From Bacillus sp. FSL K6-3431 (GTDB lineage Bacteria; Bacillota; Bacilli; Bacillales; Bacillaceae_C), in assembly GCF_038002605.1 (NCBI RefSeq), contig NZ_JBBOCT010000001.1:3286001-3350000 (forward strand): a stretch of DNA of 64,000 nucleotides, in the 5' to 3' direction. The first letter of the stretch is position 1. Each line of letters begins with the position of its first letter. This document shows, in pieces, positions 22,012 to 37,561 of the stretch. The notes below the pieces were generated by a model. It searched no databases. It had not been told where the DNA came from and saw only the letters and a program-made list of their open reading frames with translations. Made by a program: the position numbers and the translations under genes.

Positions 22012-23103
22012 GTGAGGCTGAATGTGGAAGAAATACGTATAGACTTTATCTTGGAAAAAGATGTAATTGGCAAAACAAAGAATCCTATTATCGCAGCAAA
22101 TACTGTGCTGACAGAGAAACACCTACATGTATTAAAAGCATTTTTAATAAAAGAAGTAGATATTCGAAATAAAGTCGCAAACGGTGATCTCAAAAAAACA
22201 GAAAGAAAAGTAAAAGCCGAAGTTGATAACACAAATACCGATATCGAATCGTCTAGCCTATTCTTTTCAGAAAAATATATGCATGCAATAGAGCAATATA
22301 AAAGAGAGTTTCAATCTTGGCAGTCAGGACTTGGGATAAATATGACCAGTTTAAGAAAATTACTTATTCCACTTATTGAGGAATCTGAACAAGATAAGGA
22401 CTGGATTAAAAATATTCATCTTTATTCAAATAAAAAGAACTACTTATTCCACCATGCGATCGCCGTTGCTATGATTTCTAACTTTTTAGCACGGGGAATA
22501 GGATATGATAAAGGTCAATCTCTTCAAGTAGCGATTGCAGGATGTCTCGCGGATTCTGGTATGGCAAAAATAACTCCAAGTATTTTAACTAAAACAAAGC
22601 TTTTTACTGAAAGTGATTGGAATGAAATGAAGAAACACCCTATTTATAGTTATCAAATGGTAAAAACATTATCATTGCTGAAACCAGAAGCAAAATTAGC
22701 TATTTATCAACATCATGAGCGATTAGACGGTTCAGGTTATCCTACTGGTGAAAAAGGTGTCCGTGTACATCAATTATCACAAATACTGGCAATTGCTGAT
22801 GTTTATCATGCAATGACAACAGAAAAACCGTATAAAGAAAAGCAACCACCATTTAAAACATTACAAATCATGGAAGAAGACTTATTTGGCCAATTTGATA
22901 TAGCAATTTTAAAAGTTTTAGTTGCAGGAATTGCTTCACTTTCTGTAGGGAGCGCAGTAAAGCTTTCTAATGGAGAAACAGGAGAAATTGTTTATGTAAA
23001 ATCGGAAGCGCTGACCCGACCTTTAATTAAGATAAAGGATAATGGCAATATGGTTGATTTAGAAAGAAATAGACATCTATATATAGAACAAATAATTAGT
23101 TAA
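22012..23103 (+). CDS. HD-GYP domain protein with degenerate HD motif
   Basis: 363-residue protein. The N-terminal 80 or so residues (MRLNVEEIRIDFILEKDV) resemble the small beta domain that precedes many HD-GYP phosphodiesterases, which hydrolyse cyclic di-GMP. The C-terminal half has HHERLDGSGYP, the GYP signature, and ADVYHAM. However, the expected HDIGK is CLADSGMAK, so the first metal-binding His and the Lys are missing. Catalysis may be lost or altered; a c-di-GMP sensor role is possible. I chose GTG at 22012 behind GGGGTG. It lies between gyrA and the rRNA operon, where B. subtilis has no gene. Confidence 0.85.
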   Translation: MRLNVEEIRIDFILEKDVIGKTKNPIIAANTVLTEKHLHVLKAFLIKEVDIRNKVANGDLKKTERKVKAEVDNTNTDIESSSLFFSEKYMHAIEQYKREFQSWQSGLGINMTSLRKLLIPLIEESEQDKDWIKNIHLYSNKKNYLFHHAIAVAMISNFLARGIGYDKGQSLQVAIAGCLADSGMAKITPSILTKTKLFTESDWNEMKKHPIYSYQMVKTLSLLKPEAKLAIYQHHERLDGSGYPTGEKGVRVHQLSQILAIADVYHAMTTEKPYKEKQPPFKTLQIMEEDLFGQFDIAILKVLVAGIASLSVGSAVKLSNGETGEIVYVKSEALTRPLIKIKDNGNMVDLERNRHLYIEQIIS

Positions 23104-23446
23104 GTGGTATAAGGTAACTAGCAGCCGTTATTTAATATTATATATGTATCGTGTTTAAAAATAGGTATTTTAAAATACTGCATCAAGCTCCAAACTCGGT
23201 CGAAACAAGATTTGTAGCTCTTTTATAGAAGAAAGAGTAGACGTTCATTAATACAAAATAAAAAAATGAACTTTATGTTATGAATAAGCTTTCAGTCTTT
23301 CTGCAAGGGTGGATACCTTGGCCTTCATAGCGTGGTGATACCTTTAAGTTTGGATTCGCCATCCCTGTGAAGGGCATACTTTGTGTAGAAATATAGCATT
23401 TAGTTAGAGGTTAAATAAATTGAATAAACTTTTTATTGAATAGCTA
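23104..23446. other. Intergenic stretch upstream of the rRNA operon
   Basis: About 340 bp without a supported gene. I see a short run around 23310-23385 with partly complementary GGTGGATACC/GGTGATACC words and GGATTCGCCATCCC, suggestive of structured or repeat-derived DNA, but no clear element. Confidence 0.4.
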
Positions 23447-23475
23447 TTGCAAATTCTAGTAGAACTTGTTATATT
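23447..23475 (+). promoter_or_regulatory. rRNA promoter P1
   Basis: TTGCAA (23447-23452), 17-nt spacer, TATATT (23470-23475). Spacing is optimal for SigA; it lies about 200 bp upstream of 16S. Confidence 0.75.
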
Positions 23476-23541
23476 AATAGACGTCGCTGAAACAGAAGTT
23501 GCAGTGATTGAAAAAGCGGAAAAAGAAAAAGAAATAAACTA

Positions 23542-23570
23542 TTGACTTTTCTAAGTAGAAGAGTTATGAT
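23542..23570 (+). promoter_or_regulatory. rRNA promoter P2
   Basis: TTGACT (23542-23547), 17-nt spacer, TATGAT (23565-23570). Close to consensus and followed by a leader with the boxA-like TGATCTTTGAAAACTGAA found before Bacillus rRNA operons. Confidence 0.85.
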
Positions 23571-23677
23571 AGTAAAGTTGCTGTTAGAAAGTAACGAACA
23601 AGTTTGATCTTTGAAAACTGAACGAAACAAAACGTCAAAAAGTAATACATGTAAGACCAGCAAATGAGCTACAAACA

Positions 23678-25236
<1,559 letters not shown>

Positions 25237-25324
25237 AAACTGTTGGCCGCGGTGCCAACATAAACAGACGTTTTTGTTTCGTTCAGTTTTGAGAGGTCGA
25301 ACTCTCTTACCATTCACACAATGT

Positions 25325-25401
<77 letters not shown>

Positions 25402-25444
25402 TCCCACATTTGTTTATTTGAAATGGGGATATTTCTAATTTAAT

Positions 25445-25520
25445 GGGGCCTTAGCTCAGCTGGGAGAGCGCCTGCCTTGCACGCAGGAGGTCAGCGGTTC
25501 GATCCCGCTAGGCTCCACCA
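25445..25520 (+). tRNA. trnA: tRNA-Ala (TGC)
   Basis: 76-nt cloverleaf, acceptor GGGGCCT paired to AGGCTCC with one G-U, CCA encoded, anticodon TGC. It is the second spacer tRNA before 23S. Confidence 0.98.
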
Positions 25521-25672
25521 AATACTTTCGTTCTTTGAAAACCAGATAAAATGAGAAGCAATAAACCGAGAAACATCACCTTATGGATTTATCCGTAAGT
25601 ATGTATGACCTTTTTTTATGATCAGGCAATGAGAAGCTGACGCAGCAATGCATCGCTTATCATGGACCAAAT

Positions 25673-28603
<2,931 letters not shown>

Positions 28604-28685
28604 AAATATGAATTAAATCGATGTTTCACAAGTTTACCTTCTCATTTATCTGGTTTTGAAAGAATGAAAAGTTCTTTTCAATGAT

Positions 28686-28744
28686 CTTCTGTTAAGATCG
28701 CCACGTCATGTGGCAACACAGAAGTCAGCACATCCGTGTGCAAG

Positions 28745-28745
<1 letters not shown>
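28686..28745 (+). repeat. Structured repeat, copy D, in the 23S-5S spacer
   Basis: CTTCTGTT and AACACAGAAG flank an inner GCCAC-GTCAT-GTGGC hairpin (apex 28701-28713). GTCAGCACATCCGTGTGC follows, a second small hairpin that runs straight into the 5' end of 5S rRNA. The same two-hairpin arrangement recurs at 62643-62710. Confidence 0.7.
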
Positions 28746-28860
<115 letters not shown>

Positions 28861-28863
28861 ATC

Positions 28864-28903
28864 AAGGCACGACACATTTTATATGTGTCGTGCCTTTTTT
28901 TAT
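28864..28903 (+). terminator. rRNA operon terminator
   Basis: AAGGCACGACACA pairs with TGTGTCGTGCCTT (28864-28896), followed by a T run. A 13-bp perfect stem. Confidence 0.93.
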
Positions 28904-29226
28904 TTTTTCTTCACTAGAAAAAAAGTTTCTAATGGTGACATATATTGAATTAGAGTTAGTTAGGTTTTACTTACATGTTTAATTTTTATTCTACGATATA
29001 TTTCAAATATCTTTCTACCTTTAATAACTAATTTAATTAATCTGCAAGATGTGGAATTCCATTAATATGCAATTGGTAGTGTTGGCTGAGAAGTAACCAT
29101 GGTATGCTAATTAACATTTCCTCAGAAACTGCTGAGATCTCTATGCAGTTAATAGTCGGAGATCTTATATATTTCATATAAATCCAATTAATTGATATAA
29201 AATAAAGAGAGATTATAATATTCTTC
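28904..29226. other. Spacer between the two 5S genes
   Basis: About 320 bp, very A/T-rich and without a coding frame that I would support. Near 29130-29164, AGATCTC pairs with GAGATCT across a 17-nt loop. No tRNA is seen. Confidence 0.5.
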
Positions 29227-29255
29227 TTGAAAGTTTTATATAATACCTGTATAAT
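29227..29255 (+). promoter_or_regulatory. Promoter of the second 5S gene
   Basis: TTGAAA (29227-29232), 17-nt spacer, perfect TATAAT (29250-29255). Predicted transcription start about 30 nt before the 5S sequence. No other gene lies between the promoter and 5S. Confidence 0.85.
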
Positions 29256-29293
29256 ATTATAAGTAAGGTCAAACGCATTTAAGTATGTGTGAG

Positions 29294-29409
<116 letters not shown>

Positions 29410-29416
29410 ATATTAA

Positions 29417-29458
29417 AATAACACGATAAGGTGAATCGCCTAGTCGTGTTATTTTTTT
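29417..29458 (+). terminator. Terminator of the second 5S gene
   Basis: AATAACACGA (29417-29426) pairs with TCGTGTTATT (29444-29453), followed by Ts. Faces the end of yaaC. Confidence 0.9.
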
Positions 29459-29482
29459 ATATTCTTCAGGCAAGAAAAACTT

Positions 29483-30445
29483 TTAAAGGACCTTTATAAG
29501 TTTTGATTTAAGATATTGGAGAATAAGGTATGGTCCCTTTTTTTCCGTGATCGATAAAAAGGTTTTAATAAAAGGGAAGTCAGCGTTTGGTGTAGTTTTG
29601 ATTAAATCAAACCACCATTCCGTTTCATAGCGTGAAATCATGCTTAGATTATAGAGAAGTAGGTAATGGATAATAAGATCATGGAGCTGGCTATATGGAT
29701 GAAGTGTACTAGGTAAACAAGCCTTTTGTTTAAATAGATGATATCTAAAAGGTGGTTGTACAGACGCCTCTTGATAAAAACTAAGTATGTTATTGCTTTC
29801 ATCACACCAGGTTAGTGGACCATGATGCTTTGTATTCAAGTAATGTCTCAATCTTTTTTCACTCATATAGTATGACTCATGAATCTTGTTAGGAATATGC
29901 CAAAGTCCAGATTTGTTTTGATCTAGAAAAGTAATGTTATTACTATTTTTAATGAAAAGGAAAGCATCATCTAGTTCGGCGATAAGAGAAAATAAATCGC
30001 GCATAATAAATTTTTCACCTTCTAAATGTTTCACGTGAAACATTTGTTCTGAAAAATAAGTGCATAAGCCAAACTTTTGTACTTTAACTTCATCATTATA
30101 AAATTGATATTGACGTTTTTTTCTTTTTCTTGTTGAAACACCGTGAGCAAGGACAGAGGTTGTACTCGGATATAAAGGATCAACTGTAAGTAAAGATGCT
30201 TTTATTAAATGGACCAGCCCGTAAAATAGTAGTACTGGCTTGATAGAAAAGGGAGCATTAATAGCCTGATCGTAAAAGACTTTTCCTTGTTCTAAATAGT
30301 AAATAAAAGGATAAGAATTCTCGTACCCTTTTTGCTCTGGATCTTTTACAGCAATTTTATGATAACAATTTTTTAAATATTGTTGTGAAGTTTCTGCGGA
30401 ATGAAAAAATAAAAGTTGTTTCCATGTAGTATCCTCATTATACAA
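29483..30445 (-). CDS. yaaC: YaaC family protein of unknown function
   Basis: 320-residue protein matching B. subtilis YaaC in place (between the rRNA operon and guaB, minus strand) and in overall character. The N-terminal part YLKNCYHKIAVKDPE and the stretch FSIKPVLLFYGLVHLIKA are typical of the family as I remember it. No catalytic motif is visible and no function is known to me. The gene runs against replication, one of few here that do. It contains a perfect parS site, so its conservation at this place may partly reflect that site. Confidence 0.85.
   Translation of the reverse strand: MYNEDTTWKQLLFFHSAETSQQYLKNCYHKIAVKDPEQKGYENSYPFIYYLEQGKVFYDQAINAPFSIKPVLLFYGLVHLIKASLLTVDPLYPSTTSVLAHGVSTRKRKKRQYQFYNDEVKVQKFGLCTYFSEQMFHVKHLEGEKFIMRDLFSLIAELDDAFLFIKNSNNITFLDQNKSGLWHIPNKIHESYYMSEKRLRHYLNTKHHGPLTWCDESNNILSFYQEASVQPPFRYHLFKQKACLPSTLHPYSQLHDLIIHYLLLYNLSMISRYETEWWFDLIKTTPNADFPFIKTFLSITEKKGPYLILQYLKSKLIKVL
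30027..30042. promoter_or_regulatory. parS site inside yaaC
   Basis: TGTTTCACGTGAAACA, a perfect 16-bp palindrome and a full match to the parS consensus. It is on the opposite side of oriC from the parB site, giving ParB loading sites on both replication arms. Confidence 0.95.
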
Positions 30446-30495
30446 ATGTTTTCACTCCTTAAGTTATTTGAAAAATGGAACATAGCTATATATCC

Positions 30496-32024
<1,529 letters not shown>

Positions 32025-32034
32025 ATGAAAAAAT

Positions 32035-32072
32035 GGCAGGTGTATAATATAAACAAAACCTGCCTTTTTTTT
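32035..32072 (+). terminator. Terminator after guaB
   Basis: GGCAGGT (32035-32041) pairs with ACCTGCC (32058-32064), followed by eight Ts. Confidence 0.92.
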
Positions 32073-32191
32073 ATGGAAGTTTTCAATTTAGAGATAGGAT
32101 CGAAAGTAAATGCGACGATTGTCATGTACTAAAGAGGGCGGAATTATGCTAAAATGACAAAGGTGTACATATATAGTTGGAGGGTTTTCAT

Positions 32192-33535
32192 GTGAAAAAA
32201 AGATGGAGTAAGATGTATATAGCATTAGGTTTAGCCGTTATTGTAATGTTAAGTGTTATCCAACTCCCTGAGCGTGCTTTTGCAGAAACATCATTAGATG
32301 TCAATGCCGATGCTGCTATTGTAGTAGAAGTAAGCACAGGAAAAATTTTATATGCAAAAAATATAGATACAGCGCTGGGTATTGCGTCTATGACGAAAAT
32401 GATGACGGAATATCTTATGTTCGAAGCCATTAAAGAAAAGAAAATTTCATGGGATCAAGAGCAAATAATAAGTGAGTATGTCCATCAAGTCTCTAAAGAT
32501 ACAGCACTTTCAAATGTTGGCCTTGAAGTAGGAAAACCTTATACAATTAGAGAATTGTACGAAGCATTAGCAATCTATTCAGCAAATGGGGCTACAATTG
32601 CTATTGCAGAAGCTATTGCTGGTTCAGAATCAAAATTTGTTAAAATGATGAATGAAAAAGCAGAAGAGCTTGGACTAGATAATTATAATTTTGTAAACTC
32701 AACAGGTTTAAATAATCAAAGTTTACTAGGAAAGCATCCTGATGGAACAGGTCCTGAAGATGAGAGTGTCATGTCAGCGCGATCAACAGCTAAACTTGCT
32801 GCTCAATTGATGAAGGATTTTCCAGAAGTACTGGAAACATCTAGTGTACCAACAATGAAATTTCGTGATTTAATAGGCGAAATGACAAACTGGAACAAAA
32901 TGCTTCCAGGTCTTGATTTTGAATATCCAGGTGTAGATGGATTAAAGACCGGAACCACTGATTTTGCTGGACGTAGCTTTACAGGAACGGCTAAACGTGA
33001 TGATATGAGAATTATCACCGTTGTAATGAATGCGAAAGATTCAGATGGTAATAGCAGTGATAAAGGACGATTTGGTGAAACAAGAAAATTGATGGATTAT
33101 GCTTTTGCGAATTTTTCAATGAAAGAAATTTTTCCGAAAAATTATGAATTAAAAGGGAAAAAGTCATTGCCTGTAACAAAGGGTAAGGAGAAATCTGTCA
33201 AAATCCATACAGAACAACCATTACAATTGGTTATTAAAAATGGGGAAGAAAAATCGTTTAACCCTGTTTTTACAGTTGATAAAAAGAAAATGAATAAAGA
33301 AGGAGTGTTAACTGCTCCTCTCAAGAAAGGCGAACAAGTAGGAACCCTTGGAGCTGTCCAAAAAGGAAATGAAGATGATGGGTTCTTAGAAAAAGGCTAC
33401 ACACAAACAGTAAAAGTTGTTACAACTGAAAAAGTTGAAAAAGCAAATTGGTTTGTATTGATGATGCGTGGTGTAGGCGGTTTTTTCTCTGATATCTGGG
33501 GAAGTGCCACAGATATGGTGAAAGGCTGGTTCTAA
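32192..33535 (+). CDS. dacA: D-alanyl-D-alanine carboxypeptidase (PBP5)
   Basis: Removes the terminal D-Ala from peptidoglycan pentapeptides. The 447-residue product has a signal peptide ending AFA at about residue 31, the active-site SMTK at 66-69, the SAN motif, and KTG in DGLKTGTTD, then a beta-sandwich C-terminal domain and a terminal amphipathic segment that holds the enzyme on the membrane. I chose GTG at 32192 because TTGGAGGG lies 8 nt upstream. Usual neighbour of guaB and pdxS. Confidence 0.97.
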   Translation: MKKRWSKMYIALGLAVIVMLSVIQLPERAFAETSLDVNADAAIVVEVSTGKILYAKNIDTALGIASMTKMMTEYLMFEAIKEKKISWDQEQIISEYVHQVSKDTALSNVGLEVGKPYTIRELYEALAIYSANGATIAIAEAIAGSESKFVKMMNEKAEELGLDNYNFVNSTGLNNQSLLGKHPDGTGPEDESVMSARSTAKLAAQLMKDFPEVLETSSVPTMKFRDLIGEMTNWNKMLPGLDFEYPGVDGLKTGTTDFAGRSFTGTAKRDDMRIITVVMNAKDSDGNSSDKGRFGETRKLMDYAFANFSMKEIFPKNYELKGKKSLPVTKGKEKSVKIHTEQPLQLVIKNGEEKSFNPVFTVDKKKMNKEGVLTAPLKKGEQVGTLGAVQKGNEDDGFLEKGYTQTVKVVTTEKVEKANWFVLMMRGVGGFFSDIWGSATDMVKGWF

Positions 33536-33727
33536 ACGGTCTGTTCTGTTGTAATTAGTGCTAGAGTCCGGGCAGCGTTAATTGTAACTTTCTATTATTC
33601 CTAAAAGATACATTGTTTCGATGAAAGTTTACAAGTACAATTTTAGACACCAATGTCTAGGCCTTCGAGATTACAGTCATTTTCATGGTTCTTGTTAGGG
33701 TTGGACAAGCTACTTGTGATTTCTGGT
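33536..33727. other. dacA 3' flank
   Basis: The dacA-pdxS gap is 307 bp. This first part holds no gene or clear structure that I can support. A terminator and the pdxS leader make up the rest. Confidence 0.5.
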
Positions 33728-33756
33728 CCCTCCTGTATTGACAGGGGGGTATTTTT
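33728..33756 (+). terminator. Terminator between dacA and pdxS
   Basis: CCCTCCTGT (33728-33736) pairs with ACAGGGGGG (33741-33749) with one T-G pair, then TATTTTTAT. Confidence 0.82.
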
Positions 33757-33842
33757 ATAGTTTACTAAATGGTATCGTATTATTCCGATAGTTTTAATTA
33801 GAAAGAAAAAAAGAATCATTTACATTAAAGGGGCGACTAGAA

Positions 33843-34724
33843 ATGAAAACTGGAACAGATCTTGTAAAACGCGGTATGGCTGAAATGCAAAAAGGCGGCG
33901 TAATAATGGATGTCATTAACGCGGAGCAAGCGAAATTAGCAGAAGAAGCTGGAGCTGTAGCAGTAATGGCTCTTGAAAGAGTGCCTTCCGATATTCGCGC
34001 TGCAGGTGGCGTAGCAAGAATGGCCGATCCAACTATCGTAGAGGAAGTAATGGCAGCAGTTTCTATTCCAGTAATGGCGAAAGCTCGAATTGGTCACATT
34101 GTAGAAGCGCGTATATTAGAGGCTATGGGCGTTGATTATATAGATGAAAGTGAAGTGCTAACTCCGGCAGATGAGGAGTTCCATTTAAATAAAAAAGAAT
34201 ATACTGTACCATTCGTTTGTGGATGTCGCGATCTAGGTGAAGCGGCTCGTAGAATAGGTGAAGGCGCTTCTATGCTTAGAACAAAAGGCGAACCAGGAAC
34301 AGGAAATATTGTTGAGGCAGTTCGACATATTAGAAAAGTAAATGCTCAAGTACGTAAAGTTTCATATATGGATGAGGATGAATTAATGACGGAAGCTAAA
34401 CTGCTGGGTGCTCCGTATGAATTATTATTGGAAATCAAGCGGACTGGACGTCTACCAGTTGTTAACTTTGCTGCCGGTGGTGTAGCAACGCCAGCGGATG
34501 CTGCTTTAATGATGCAGCTAGGAGCAGATGGTGTGTTTGTTGGCTCTGGTATTTTCAAATCTGAAAACCCTGCGAAGTTCGCTCGTGCGATCGTAGAAGC
34601 AACAACTCATTATCAAGATTATGCAAAAATTGCAGAACTTTCTAAAGGACTTGGAACACCAATGAAAGGTATTGAAATCTCTACACTTGCAGCAGAACAA
34701 CGGATGCAGGAGCGCGGGTGGTAA
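33843..34724 (+). CDS. pdxS: Pyridoxal 5'-phosphate synthase subunit PdxS
   Basis: Synthase subunit of the DXP-independent vitamin B6 pathway; makes PLP from ribose 5-phosphate, glyceraldehyde 3-phosphate and ammonia supplied by PdxT. The 293 residues form a TIM barrel with the Schiff-base lysines K80 (VMAKARIGH) and K148 (RTKGEPGTG). The C-terminal QRMQERGW is typical. A 1-nt gap separates its stop from the pdxT start, and the two subunits form a 12:12 complex. Confidence 0.98.
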   Translation: MKTGTDLVKRGMAEMQKGGVIMDVINAEQAKLAEEAGAVAVMALERVPSDIRAAGGVARMADPTIVEEVMAAVSIPVMAKARIGHIVEARILEAMGVDYIDESEVLTPADEEFHLNKKEYTVPFVCGCRDLGEAARRIGEGASMLRTKGEPGTGNIVEAVRHIRKVNAQVRKVSYMDEDELMTEAKLLGAPYELLLEIKRTGRLPVVNFAAGGVATPADAALMMQLGADGVFVGSGIFKSENPAKFARAIVEATTHYQDYAKIAELSKGLGTPMKGIEISTLAAEQRMQERGW

Positions 34725-34725
34725 A

Positions 34726-35307
34726 GTGAACGAAGCGATTACGGTTGGCATACTTGGGCTTCAAGGAGCAGTACGTGAGCATGTACGAGCAGTAGAACAA
34801 TGTGGAGTACAGGCAGTTGTCGTGAAAAATGTAGATCAGCTTGTTCATGTGGATGGATTGATTTTACCTGGTGGGGAAAGCACAACGATGCGAAGATTAC
34901 TTGACAAATATCAGTTCATGGAACCACTTCGTGAATTTGCTGAAATTGGTAAACCAATATTTGGGACATGCGCAGGATTAATATTACTTGCTAATAAAAT
35001 AAGCGGATCTGATGAAGTTCATTTAGGACTGATGGATGTTGTTGTTGAACGAAATTCATTTGGTCGTCAGCGCGATAGCTTTGAGGCTGATATAGCGATT
35101 GCTGGAGTAACAAACTCCATGAATGCCGTGTTTATAAGAGCTCCTCATATTACAGAAGCTGGCGAAAATGTGGAAATATTAGCGAAGTATGATGGTAGAA
35201 TTGTTGCAGTAAGAGAAGGACAATTTCTTGGCTGTTCATTCCACCCAGAACTAACAGTTGATAATAGTTTGACAAACTACTTTATTGAAATGATAAGAAA
35301 AGCGTAA
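34726..35307 (+). CDS. pdxT: Pyridoxal 5'-phosphate synthase glutaminase subunit PdxT
   Basis: Class I glutamine amidotransferase that delivers ammonia to PdxS. The 193 residues include GILGLQGA at the N-terminus, GGEST near 49-53, the nucleophile C82 in GTCAGL, and H173/E175 in SFHPEL. I chose the GTG at 34726-34728, one base after the pdxS stop; the frame runs upstream into pdxS without meaning. The last codons and the stop (AGAAAAGCGTAA) form the first bases of the 123-bp tandem repeat. Confidence 0.97.
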   Translation: MNEAITVGILGLQGAVREHVRAVEQCGVQAVVVKNVDQLVHVDGLILPGGESTTMRRLLDKYQFMEPLREFAEIGKPIFGTCAGLILLANKISGSDEVHLGLMDVVVERNSFGRQRDSFEADIAIAGVTNSMNAVFIRAPHITEAGENVEILAKYDGRIVAVREGQFLGCSFHPELTVDNSLTNYFIEMIRKA

Positions 35308-35556
35308 GGCGCCCGCATATCGGCGACAAGCACAAGACGAATTGCGAGGAGGCAGCATCCCAGCCACCACAGCAATTTGACTTGTGACCTCGAGCCGATG
35401 GCGCTTGAAGCTAGACAAAGAAAAGCGTAAGGCGCCTGCATATCGGCGACAAGCACAAGACGAATTGCGAGGAGGCAGCATCCCAGCCACCACAGCAATT
35501 TGACTTGTGACCTCGAGCCGATGGCGCCTGAAGCTAGACAAAGAAAAGCGTAAGGC
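35296..35556. repeat. 123-bp tandem repeat, two full units and a 15-bp third start
   Basis: AGAAAAGCGTAAGGC recurs at 35296, 35419 and 35542, an exact period of 123 bp. The two full units differ at only two positions that I noticed. Inside each unit ATCGGC and ACAAG near the left end are mirrored by CTTGT and GCCGAT near the right end, with GGCGCC at the borders, so each unit can form a long cruciform or hairpin. The repeat begins within the last pdxT codons. It resembles palindromic repeats scattered in Bacillus and Geobacillus genomes. No protein is likely. Confidence 0.92.
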
Positions 35557-35608
35557 ACTCTTTATTAGCTGACACTTTTATATAATTATAATTAGAACGA
35601 TAAAAAAT

Positions 35609-35637
35609 TTGCATTTATCTAACAGATATAGTATAGT
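35609..35637 (+). promoter_or_regulatory. serS promoter
   Basis: TTGCAT (35609-35614), 17-nt spacer, TATAGT (35632-35637), directly upstream of the T-box leader. Confidence 0.8.
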
Positions 35638-35644
35638 ATGAGCA

Positions 35645-35890
35645 AATTTATATGCGTAAAAATGTCGATAGGAAATAGTAACGGATATGTAGTCTTAAGA
35701 GAGCCGATGGTTGGTGTGAATCGGTGACGCTCCCTGTGAATCCATCCTTGAGTAAAATGCCTAAAGCCCTTGGTTATTAAGCATTTTCGGTTCAAAGCCG
35801 TTATCTAATTAAGAGGAAAGCATTGCGCTTTCAATTTGGGTGGCAACGCGGGTAACTCTCGTCCCTTCTAGGGATGGGAGTTTTTGTTTT
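35645..35890 (+). promoter_or_regulatory. T-box riboswitch of serS
   Basis: Leader RNA that senses uncharged tRNA-Ser. The T-box core GGGTGGCAACGCGGG is at 35838-35852, followed by a terminator stem ACTCTC-GTCCC / GGGATGGGAGT (35855-35881) and a T run. Stem I spans roughly 35650-35760. In GAATCCATCC (35739-35748) the TCC would be a serine specifier codon, placed by pattern only. Uncharged tRNA should stabilise the antiterminator and switch on serS. Confidence 0.9.
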
Positions 35891-35906
35891 GTCTAAAATA
35901 ATATAA

Positions 35907-37202
<1,296 letters not shown>

Positions 37203-37208
37203 TAAAAT

Positions 37209-37247
37209 GAGTCTCATGGAGTTATTATTTTCCATGAGTCTTTTTCT
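37209..37247 (+). terminator. Terminator after serS
   Basis: CTCATGGA (37213-37220) pairs with TCCATGAG (37231-37238), then CTTTTTCT. Confidence 0.85.
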
Positions 37248-37359
37248 ATCAGTGGTGTATTAAAGGAGTGGGATTAATTAATACTGTGGCGAAGATTCTT
37301 AGGTGTGTAGAAGTAAGCTGATAACGAAGTTCGACATCCATTTTTTTGGACTTTTGAAT

Positions 37360-37388
37360 TTGACAATCGGAAAATATCCTGTTATTAT
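37360..37388 (+). promoter_or_regulatory. tRNA-Ser promoter
   Basis: TTGACA (37360-37365), 17-nt spacer, TATTAT (37383-37388), 16 nt before the tRNA 5' end. Confidence 0.88.
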
Positions 37389-37403
37389 TATTTTTGTTAC
37401 CAA

Positions 37404-37496
37404 GGAGGAATACCCAAGTCTGGCTGAAGGGATCGGTCTTGAAAACCGACAGGGGAGTCAAATCTCGCGGGGGTTCGAATCCCTCTTCCTCCTCCA
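37404..37496 (+). tRNA. trnS: tRNA-Ser (TGA)
   Basis: 93-nt class II tRNA with a long variable arm. The anticodon is TGA in GGTCTTGAAAACC, acceptor GGAGGAA pairs with TTCCTCC, and CCA is encoded at 37494-37496. The discriminator base (73) is T at 37493, whereas tRNA-Ser usually carries G73. Same place as B. subtilis trnSL-Ser1. Own promoter and terminator. Confidence 0.97.
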
Positions 37497-37526
37497 TTAA
37501 CTTAACGCATAAATATTCGAGATACT

Positions 37527-37560
37527 AAACCCACTGCAGAAATGTAGTGGGTTTTATTAA
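37527..37560. terminator. Bidirectional terminator, tRNA-Ser and yaaH
   Basis: AAACCCACT and AGTGGGTTT form a 9-bp stem with T-rich flanks on both strands, between convergent units. Confidence 0.85.
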
Positions 37561-37561
37561 T

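Noticed and set aside
35251..35558. Two minus-strand frames of more than 90 codons over the pdxT end and tandem repeats
   Set aside because: The period of 123 bp is a multiple of three, so any open frame is simply repeated; this explains their length and repetitive sequence.
37249..37500. Frames on both strands across the tRNA-Ser gene
   Set aside because: Known type of false frame over tRNA-Ser; the tRNA explains the sequence.
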